Shown piece after piece: positions 57,773 through 64,000 of a stretch of 64,000 bases of DNA (its first letter is position 1; every line of letters starts with the position of its first letter). The position numbers and the translations under genes are program-made. The notes beneath the pieces were generated by a model. That model searched no databases. It saw only the letters and a program-made list of their open reading frames with translations, and was not told where the DNA came from. The stretch comes from Halomonas campaniensis. GTDB taxonomy: Bacteria; Pseudomonadota; Gammaproteobacteria; Pseudomonadales; Halomonadaceae. The DNA is taken from the NCBI RefSeq assembly GCF_014193375.1, contig NZ_JACHZF010000009.1, positions 1 to 64,000 of the forward strand. The letters run 5' to 3'.

Positions 57773-59493
57773 CCCCGCCGCCCCTCCGGATGCCATCCCG
57801 GATGGCCATCGACGAAGCGCAGGGTGGGCCCCGGCAGGGCGGGCAGCGACCACGCCTCGGGCTGGTCGGCCAGGAAGGCTTCCATGACCTGCCACAGCGA
57901 ATCCCCGCCTGCGGCCTCGGGGCGGTGGCTCCAGGTGGCGAGCCGATTCCCCGTGACCCGCGCCAGGTCGATGCGCCGGCCGGTATCGGAGGTGTAGCGG
58001 CAGGTCCACTCCACGCCCTTCAGGCGTGGCAGGTCGAGGGCGTCATCGAGCAGCAGCGGCGTGCCGAAGCAGTGGTCGGCGGCGCGCTCCAGCAGGGCGT
58101 GGAGGTCGCCCTGGTCGGTCGATAGCTCGACGATCCGTGCCTCATGGCTGCCGGTCAGCGTGATCAGGTGGTCCCGGGTGATGGGCGACCCCGGGGGCAG
58201 CACCACGTCATGTCGCCAACCCGGTGACAGCGCGACCTCCGCCCCGGTGTGTCGCTGCATGGCGTCGAGCAGCAGGCCATCCCAGCTTCCCCCCACCGTG
58301 TCGCGTCGCCATAGCCATGCCGGTGCACTGGCGAGAGGGGCATCCAGCCATCCTGCATAGGGGGTCCTGGCGCGATCCAGCACTGGCTGAAGGCGAGCGG
58401 CCTGTTGCCGGGTGGCGGCATCGATGCTGTCGGGAGCGATGGGGTGGAAGCGCGCGGCGATCTCCCAGCGCTGGCTGCCACCGCGGCAGGTGATCTGGAA
58501 GATGCCGCTGCCACGACAGCCCGGCAGGCATACCGGCAGGGGGCGGCCGCTGGCCTGGCGAACCTCGATCAGGCTCGGCCAGAAATCCTGCCCCCGGGCG
58601 CAGAGCAGCAGGTCGGCATCCTCGAGGCGTTCGGCCAGCCAGAGGCCGGGGCCGGTGCCGGTATCGGCGAGCAGCACCACCAGATCCGCCTGCTGGCGGG
58701 CCTCCGCGGCCCGCTGTCTCACCTCGTCGAACCAGGTGTCGAGCGTCCGCCGTTCATCGAAGGCGTGGGGGTCGGTCACGCCGACGACGGCAATCCGGGC
58801 GCCACCCCGGTCGAAGAGAGCCAGTGGCTTGATGATGCTGCCCGGGTTGCGCTCGCCGTCGAGGGTTCCCAGGACCTGCCCGGGGAAATCGCGGTAGAGG
58901 CCAGCCGCCCGGGTGGGCCAGAGGAGTCGCTCGTCACTGCTGACACGCGCCTCGGCGCCCATCAGCTGACTGGCCGCCAGGCCGGCAGCTCCTCGGGTGA
59001 GGTGGCAGAGCCCGCTGCCGTTCCAGCACTGCCCGTTCTCCAGGGTCAGGGTCCGCGCCTCGCCCAGCGACGCCCGCAAGGTGGCCAGGCGGGCTGCCAT
59101 CAGGGCCAGCCCGCCGACCGGCGGCTCCTCGCCTGACGCCGCGCCGGTCACCAGCCTGCGCACGGCCGGCTCCAGCGGGCCAGCGACGGTGTTCGCCGAC
59201 GCTGACGTCAGCCAGGGCGGGTGCCCCGGGTAGCCGGCCGGGCCCAGGTGCGTGGCGCGCCTGATCGCCGGGGAGGGGGATCGCGCATCCAGGGTGTCGG
59301 CGAAGTAGAGCAGGTCGACACTGGCAGTGGCGGGAGGACGCGGGGAGGAGGGGGCGGTGGAGGGCGTGATGGCGCACCCGCCCAGCAGCGCCAGCATGCC
59401 GGAACCCGAGGCCGAGAGCAGGGAGCGTCGGGAGAGAGCGGGACCCGGGCAGGGGCGGGACTCGTCGGGGGCGGATCTGCGCTTGGGCATCAT
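57769..59493 (-). CDS. SoxB-like Tat lipoprotein, predicted metal-site-degenerate
   Basis: A 574-aa protein at the head of the gsp operon. The N-terminus has a twin-arginine motif (SRRSLL, residues 21-26) and a lipobox LLGGC with Cys40, so Tat export and lipid anchoring are predicted. The rest follows the 5'-nucleotidase/SoxB fold: HPPWLTSASANTVAG, GGLALMAARLATLRA, KPLALF, VALSPGW and a C-terminal VEWTCRYTSDTGRRIDLARV that closely resembles SoxB. Ligand motifs appear altered: DxH is DTL (66-68), GGDTW is NGQCW (153-157), and the GHTHD-like motif reads ARGQD. It is probably not a working SoxB hydrolase. The start MM at 59493/59490 has a weak ribosome binding site. Its stop overlaps gspC by 4 bp. 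Confidence 0.75.
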   Translation of the reverse strand: MMPKRRSAPDESRPCPGPALSRRSLLSASGSGMLALLGGCAITPSTAPSSPRPPATASVDLLYFADTLDARSPSPAIRRATHLGPAGYPGHPPWLTSASANTVAGPLEPAVRRLVTGAASGEEPPVGGLALMAARLATLRASLGEARTLTLENGQCWNGSGLCHLTRGAAGLAASQLMGAEARVSSDERLLWPTRAAGLYRDFPGQVLGTLDGERNPGSIIKPLALFDRGGARIAVVGVTDPHAFDERRTLDTWFDEVRQRAAEARQQADLVVLLADTGTGPGLWLAERLEDADLLLCARGQDFWPSLIEVRQASGRPLPVCLPGCRGSGIFQITCRGGSQRWEIAARFHPIAPDSIDAATRQQAARLQPVLDRARTPYAGWLDAPLASAPAWLWRRDTVGGSWDGLLLDAMQRHTGAEVALSPGWRHDVVLPPGSPITRDHLITLTGSHEARIVELSTDQGDLHALLERAADHCFGTPLLLDDALDLPRLKGVEWTCRYTSDTGRRIDLARVTGNRLATWSHRPEAAGGDSLWQVMEAFLADQPEAWSLPALPGPTLRFVDGHPGWHPEGRRG

Positions 59494-59594
59494 GTGGCGA
59501 CTGGCCTGGCTGGTGGGTCCATGGAGGCTGTACAGGCACCTGCGTCGCCCGTCATGAAGCCGGCGGGGAGCGCCAGGGTGGCCTTGAGGAGCGC

Positions 59595-59629
59595 ATGATA
59601 GTGAATGAATCATGACGGTAGTGTGACGG
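59595..59629 (-). promoter_or_regulatory. Pho box and -10 of the SoxB-like/gsp operon
   Basis: On the minus strand CCGTCAC (59629-59623), ACTA, CCGTCAT (59618-59612) form a two-unit Pho box (consensus CTGTCAT with 11-bp period). Eleven bases later lies TATCAT (59600-59595), exactly where PhoB-activated promoters place the -10. A third unit-like CATTCAC continues the 11-bp phase. Predicted leader: about 95 nt. Confidence 0.75.
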
Positions 59630-59658
59630 CGATGTCTGCCGATAGAGGTGGTCTTGGC

Positions 59659-59713
59659 CGGTCACTTTCCGTCTTTTTTTGTTAACCGCCCTGTCACTAT
59701 TCCCCGCTAGCTT
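59659..59713 (+). promoter_or_regulatory. Candidate Pho box of phoX
   Basis: CGGTCAC (59659-59665), CCGTCTT and CTGTCAC (59691-59697) are Pho-box-like units near an 11-bp register, but the unit between the last two is poor. TAGCTT (59708-59713) is a weak -10 at suitable distance. With the opposite box it fills the 284-bp gap 59494-59777. Confidence 0.45.
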
Positions 59714-59777
59714 GCATGGGCACCAGGACGCAAGTCGGGTGCCAAGATTCTGGTCCATTGCATGTGAGGAGGGGAAA

Positions 59778-61934
59778 ATGAGCAAGGCGATCGAAGATCA
59801 TCGGATTCACAACAACAGCGGCAATGAGCCGTTCGCGTCGATTCTCGACAAGCATGTCACCCGGCGCGGGATCATGCGCGGAAGCCTCGGGCTGGCCGCC
59901 ATGTCGGTGATGGGGTTCGGGATGTCCGGCGGTGCACTGGCGGCCCCCGACGCGCGGACGGGAATGCGCGGGGCGGCCGCGCCGGGAAGCAAGAAGCCGC
60001 TGACGCTGGCCTTCGAGTCCATTCTGGGTTCGAAGACGGATGCCGTGGTGGTGCCGGAGGGCTACAAGGCCCAGGTGTTGATTCCCTGGGGTGAGCGCCT
60101 CAACAGCAGCGTGGTGGAGTGGAGCGAAGGGCTGGAGATGACGCCGGAGATCCAGGCGAACTCTCTGGGGATGAACCATGACGGGATGTACCATTTTCCC
60201 CTGAATCCGGGCAGCGAATCCCGGGAATTTCTGCTCGCTATCAACCATGAGTATATCGAGCAGTCCGCCCTGTGGGCCCCGCAGGGTGGCCCGACCAATG
60301 CCCGTTCCGGCAACCGTCCCGCCGACGAGGTTCGCACCGAAATCAATGCCCATGGCGTGGCCGTGGTGCATGTGAAGAAGCAGGAAGATGGCACCTGGTC
60401 GACCGTGCTCGACTCCCGCTACAACCGTCGCTACACCAATGCGACCGAGATGGAGCTGGCGGGCCCGGTGGCCGGCAGCGACTACGCCAAGACCCGGTTC
60501 TCTCCCGACGGTCGCCTGGCGCGCGGTACCACCAACAACTGCGGCAACGGCTATACCCCCTGGGGTACCTACCTGGCCTGTGAGGAGAACTGGCCGGGTT
60601 ACTTCGTGCGCAACAGCGACCGGCAGCTGGACGACGATCGCCTGGGGGTCTCCACCGGTCGTGGTCGCTACGGCTGGGAAACCGCCGCGGGTGACCCCTC
60701 CGAGCAGGACGACGAGTTCGCTCGCTTCGACACCACGCCCTACGCCGCCGACGCCACCGGTGACTACCGCAACGAGGCACGCGCCTACGGCTACCAGGTC
60801 GAGATCGACCCCTACACGGGCCGGCGCGCCGTCAAGCGTACCGCCATGGGCCGCTTCCGCCACGAGGGTTGCTGGCCGGGCAAGCTGGAGCCGGGCAAGC
60901 CGGTGGTCTTCTACTCCGGCCATGATGCCCGCAACGAGTACATCTACAAGTACGTCTCCCGGGCCGCCTGGAGCCCGGCGGATGCCAACCGGCCGGGTGC
61001 CAACATCGACCGCCTGGCGATCGGTGCCAAGTACCTGGATGACGGCATCCTCCATGTGGCGCGGTTCGACGAGGATGGCCGTGGCGAGTGGCTGCCGCTC
61101 ACCCCGGATGCCATCACCAGGGACGGCCGTCGCCTCCACGAGGCCCTGGGACTGGCCGCCGATGACCAGGCGGGCATCATCATCCATACCTGTGATGCCG
61201 CCGACCTGATGGGCGGGACGCCCATGGATCGCCCCGAGTGGGGGGCCGTGGACCCGACATCGGGTGACGTCTACATGACGATGACCAACAACACCCAGCG
61301 CACCGCCGAGGGCACCGCGCCGACCTATACCAACGGCGGCAGCGACGTCGACGAACTGGGGGTAGGCTTCCGCACGGCGCCGGTGAATGGCCCCAACCCC
61401 CGCGAGTCCAACCGCGCCGGCCAGGTGATTCGCTGGCGCGAGGGGGCCGACGGGGTCCACTTCGACTGGGAGGTGTTCGTCTTCGGTGCCGCGGCGTCGG
61501 ATACCGACAACCTCTCCGGCCTGACCGAACTGAACCAGTTCGCCAGCCCCGATGGCCTGTGGTTCGACGATCGCGGCAACGGTGATGGCATCCTGTGGAT
61601 CCAGACCGACAATGGCTACTCCAACGTCACCAGCTACACCAACGATCAGGTGCTGGCGGTGGTGCCTGCCGCGCTGGAGCGTGGCGACGGCGATACCGCC
61701 GTGGTGAACGCCAGCAACCAGCAGCAGCTGAAGCGCTTCGCGGTGGGTCCCAACGGCTGCGAGGTGACCGGTATCTTCGCCACGCCGGACAAGACTGCGC
61801 TGTTCATCAATATCCAGCACCCGGGCAACTGGCCGGCCGCCGTGGATGCTTCCCGGGAAACCGAGGGCAGCGTGCGTCCCCGGGCTGCCACGGTGGTGAT
61901 CCAGCGGGAAGATGGCGGGCCGATCGCCGTCTGA
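59778..61934 (+). CDS. phoX: PhoX-family alkaline phosphatase (Tat-exported)
   Basis: Calcium/iron phosphatase that releases phosphate from organic esters outside the cytoplasm. The 718-aa product has a long Tat signal (TRRGIM, R29-R30, cleavage after about residue 55, ALA), as all PhoX enzymes do, then the DUF839/PhoX beta-propeller with NHEYIE, YLACEENWPGYF, YSGHDARNEYIYKYVS, NRAGQVIRW and ASPDGLWFDDRG. GAGGAGGGG lies before the ATG at 59778; upstream in-frame residues are noncoding. It is divergent from the T2SS operon and convergent with ppk. It could be retained in the periplasm or exported by the adjacent T2SS. Confidence 0.93.
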   Translation: MSKAIEDHRIHNNSGNEPFASILDKHVTRRGIMRGSLGLAAMSVMGFGMSGGALAAPDARTGMRGAAAPGSKKPLTLAFESILGSKTDAVVVPEGYKAQVLIPWGERLNSSVVEWSEGLEMTPEIQANSLGMNHDGMYHFPLNPGSESREFLLAINHEYIEQSALWAPQGGPTNARSGNRPADEVRTEINAHGVAVVHVKKQEDGTWSTVLDSRYNRRYTNATEMELAGPVAGSDYAKTRFSPDGRLARGTTNNCGNGYTPWGTYLACEENWPGYFVRNSDRQLDDDRLGVSTGRGRYGWETAAGDPSEQDDEFARFDTTPYAADATGDYRNEARAYGYQVEIDPYTGRRAVKRTAMGRFRHEGCWPGKLEPGKPVVFYSGHDARNEYIYKYVSRAAWSPADANRPGANIDRLAIGAKYLDDGILHVARFDEDGRGEWLPLTPDAITRDGRRLHEALGLAADDQAGIIIHTCDAADLMGGTPMDRPEWGAVDPTSGDVYMTMTNNTQRTAEGTAPTYTNGGSDVDELGVGFRTAPVNGPNPRESNRAGQVIRWREGADGVHFDWEVFVFGAAASDTDNLSGLTELNQFASPDGLWFDDRGNGDGILWIQTDNGYSNVTSYTNDQVLAVVPAALERGDGDTAVVNASNQQQLKRFAVGPNGCEVTGIFATPDKTALFINIQHPGNWPAAVDASRETEGSVRPRAATVVIQREDGGPIAV

Positions 61935-61963
61935 CGCTCCCTGCCGGACCCGTTACCGCCACA

Positions 61964-61992
61964 CGAGGGCCCTCCTGCAGGGCCCTCGCTTC
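61964..61992. terminator. Hairpin between phoX and ppk
   Basis: CGAGGGCCCT/AGGGCCCTCG with a 5-nt loop, then CTTCGTC. It serves convergent phoX and ppk. The T-run is poor. Confidence 0.6.
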
Positions 61993-62063
61993 GTCATGGT
62001 GTCGCGGTGGGAAGCGGGTGCAGGACGCCCGCCGCCGCGGCGGTGGAGGTGCAAGAGAGGGCG

Positions 62064-64000
62064 TCAGGCCCGAGCGGCGTAGGCGTAGAGCAGCGTCTCC
62101 TGGGCGCTGATCGGCGCGGCGTCCCCGGGGGTCTGCTTGACGTAGGTGCCGTCCGCCTGGAGGCGCCAGCTCTGGCAGTTGTCCACCAGGTAGGTCTCCA
62201 GGTCCTTGCGCACCCGGGCGGCCAGCTTGCGGTCGCGCAGCGGGAAGCAGGTCTCGACCCGGTGGAACATGTTGCGGGACATGAAGTCGGCGCTGGAGCC
62301 CCACACCTCGGGCTTGCCGTTGTTATGGAAGTAGAAGACCCGGGTGTGCTCCAGGAAGCGGCCGATGATCGAGCGCACGCGGATGGTCTCCGAGACCCCC
62401 GGCACGCCGGGCCGCAGGCAGCACATGCCGCGGATGATCAGGTCGCACTCCACGCCGGCGCGCGAGGCGCGGTAGAGGGCCTGGATCAGCTTGGGCTCGG
62501 TCAGCGAGTTGCACTTGATGATCAGGTGGGCGCGGCGCCCGCGGCGAGCATGCTCCGCCTCGCGGTCGATCATCGCCACCAGCCGCTCGTGGAGCGTGAA
62601 GGGGGCGTGCAGCAGGGTCTCGATGTGCCGGGCGCGGCCCATCCCCGACAGCTGCTGGAACACCTGGTGGACGTCCTCGCAGAGCACCTCGTCGGCGGTG
62701 AGCAGGCTGTAGTCGGTGTAGAGCTTGGCCGTCCGGGAGTGGTAGTTGCCGGTGCCCAGGTGGGCGTAGTGGCTAAGCCGCCCCCTCTCGCGGCGCACGA
62801 TGTGCACCATCTTGGCGTGGGTCTTGTAGGCCATCACCCCGTAGATGACGATGGCTCCGGCCTCCTGCAGGCGCGAGGCCAGCGCCAGGTTGTCGGCCTC
62901 GTCGAAGCGCGCGCGCAGCTCGATGACCACCGTCACCTCCTTGCCGCCGCGCGCCGCCTCCACCAGCGAGTTGACGATCGGCGAGTCGGCCCCGGTGCGG
63001 TAGAGGGTCTGCTTGATGGCCAGCACCGAGGGGTCGCGGGCCGCCTCGGCGAGCAGCTCCTCCACCGGGGCGAAGGACTGGAAGGGGTGGTGCAGCAGGA
63101 TGTCGCCGGCGGCGATGGCATCGAACAGGCTGCCGCCCTTCTTCAGGTTCTTCGGCAGCCCCGGGGTGAAGGGGCGATAGACGAGGTCCGGGCGTTCCAC
63201 CTCGGCGATCAGCGACATCATCCTCGTCAGGTTGACCGGCCCGTTGACCCGGTAGAGGTCCTCCTGTCCCAGGGCGAACTCCCTGAGCAGGAAGCCGGCC
63301 AGCTCGTCGGGGCAGGTATCGACCACCTCCAGGCGCACGCCGCTGCCGTAGCGGCGGGCCAGCAGTTCACCGCGCAGCGCCGAGGCCAGGTCGGAGACCT
63401 CCTCAGGGTCGACGGTCATGTCCGCGTTGCGGGTCAGCCGGAACTGGTAGCAGCCGCGCACCGTCATCCCCGGGAAGAGCTCCTCGGCGTGGGCGTGGAT
63501 CATCGAGGAGAGGAACACCGCCTCCCTGAAGCCCGCCTCGCACAGCTCGGGGGGCAGGCTGATCACCCGGGGCAGCGAGCGCGGCGCCGGCAGGATGGCC
63601 AGCCCCCCCTCGCGGCCGAAGGCGTCCTTGCCCTCGAGCTGGACGATGAAGTTGAGGCTCTTGTTGACCAGCCGCGGGAAGGGGTGGGAGGGGTCCAGCC
63701 CGATGGGGCTGATCACCGGCATGATCTCGTCATCGAAGTACTCGTGCACCCAGTCGCGCTGGGCGTCGGTCCACTCGCTGCGGCGCCGGAAGCGCAGCCC
63801 CTTCTCCTTCAGGGCCGGCAGCAGGATCTCGTTGAGGATGCGGTACTGGCGCTCGATCTGCTCGTGGGCGATCTGCGAGATCTCGCCGAGCACCGAGCTC
63901 GGCGAGCGGCCGTCGAAGCCGGTGGCATCGTCCCCCAGGGCCACCCGGTGCTTGAGGCCGGCCACCCGGATCTCGAAGAACTCGTCCAGGTTGGAGGAGA
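62064..64000 (-). CDS. ppk: Polyphosphate kinase 1 (5' end beyond the window)
   Basis: Reversibly transfers the gamma-phosphate of ATP to polyphosphate. About 645 residues lie inside the window; the frame stays open to the right edge and the edge codons read SNLDEFFEIRVAGLKH, a conserved PPK N-terminal motif, so the gene begins further right. Catalytic histidines are visible in KTHAKMVHI (phosphohistidine) and LEHTRVFYF, together with YAHLGTGNYH and LYTDYSLLTAD. No frameshift is seen; the missing N-terminus is due to the window edge. Confidence 0.95.
   Translation of the reverse strand, partial: SSNLDEFFEIRVAGLKHRVALGDDATGFDGRSPSSVLGEISQIAHEQIERQYRILNEILLPALKEKGLRFRRRSEWTDAQRDWVHEYFDDEIMPVISPIGLDPSHPFPRLVNKSLNFIVQLEGKDAFGREGGLAILPAPRSLPRVISLPPELCEAGFREAVFLSSMIHAHAEELFPGMTVRGCYQFRLTRNADMTVDPEEVSDLASALRGELLARRYGSGVRLEVVDTCPDELAGFLLREFALGQEDLYRVNGPVNLTRMMSLIAEVERPDLVYRPFTPGLPKNLKKGGSLFDAIAAGDILLHHPFQSFAPVEELLAEAARDPSVLAIKQTLYRTGADSPIVNSLVEAARGGKEVTVVIELRARFDEADNLALASRLQEAGAIVIYGVMAYKTHAKMVHIVRRERGRLSHYAHLGTGNYHSRTAKLYTDYSLLTADEVLCEDVHQVFQQLSGMGRARHIETLLHAPFTLHERLVAMIDREAEHARRGRRAHLIIKCNSLTEPKLIQALYRASRAGVECDLIIRGMCCLRPGVPGVSETIRVRSIIGRFLEHTRVFYFHNNGKPEVWGSSADFMSRNMFHRVETCFPLRDRKLAARVRKDLETYLVDNCQSWRLQADGTYVKQTPGDAAPISAQETLLYAYAARA

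Noticed and set aside
57769..59493. A genuine SoxB of a sulfur oxidation (Sox) cluster
   Set aside because: No soxXYZACD genes nearby, the ligand motifs appear lost, and the gene is fused by overlap to a T2SS operon.
62064..64000. Truncated ppk pseudogene
   Set aside because: The frame remains open to the window edge and the edge codons match the conserved SNLDEFFEIR segment, so only the window cuts it.

Overview
This is a high-GC chromosomal window from a gammaproteobacterium, most likely a member of the Halomonadaceae (Halomonas or a close relative). The evidence is the gene order dapC-glnD-map-rpsB-tsf-pyrH-frr-uppS-cdsA-dxr-rseP-bamA-skp-lpxD-fabZ-lpxA-lpxB-rnhB-dnaE-accA-tilS, which is the Pseudomonas/Halomonas arrangement, together with acidic proteins and strong GC bias at third codon positions. 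No database search was possible, so the genus is an inference.

Layout. 0-10 kb: trpS, a YeeE/YedE sulfur transporter, NAD-malic enzyme (maeA) and aconitase A (acnA) converging on a strong bidirectional terminator, a small CPXCG zinc-ribbon protein, trxB, slyX and a membrane-anchored cold-shock-domain protein. 10-14 kb (minus strand): the succinylase-branch lysine/DAP genes dapC, dapD and dapE with an ArsC/Spx-like reductase and a small unknown gene, under a near-consensus promoter. 14-18 kb (minus): map-glnD. 18-40 kb (plus): the translation and envelope superoperon. rpsB-tsf-pyrH-frr feed translation and UMP synthesis. uppS-cdsA-dxr make isoprenoid and phospholipid precursors. rseP-bamA-skp maintain the outer membrane. 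lpxD-fabZ-lpxA-lpxB make lipid A. These are followed by rnhB, dnaE, accA and tilS. 39-45 kb: ppx (minus), rho, ubiD, an Fre-type flavin reductase and folM.

45.6-47.4 kb holds a 42-aa membrane peptide gene, then two tandem short ORFs rich in aromatic codons. A 13-bp terminator hairpin lies between the two, and a type I DAHP synthase gene follows. This looks like a two-stage attenuation or translational-coupling leader for aromatic amino acid control.

47.9-64 kb is a phosphate-related block. A complete type II secretion operon (gspC to gspM, minus strand) is headed by a predicted Tat-exported lipoprotein that resembles SoxB but lacks most of the family's metal ligands. Its promoter region has a textbook Pho box correctly spaced from a -10. 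Divergently transcribed is a Tat-exported PhoX-type alkaline phosphatase with a weaker Pho box, followed by convergent ppk, which runs off the right edge. The block reads as a Pho-regulon module: T2SS exports already folded periplasmic proteins, and both genes flanking the shared promoter region carry Tat signals.

Four copies (three full, one internally deleted) of a ~100-bp dispersed palindromic element occupy intergenic gaps, with compensatory changes in their stems. A 7-bp tandem array lies between trxB and slyX. No tRNA, rRNA, CRISPR array, transposase or prophage gene was seen.
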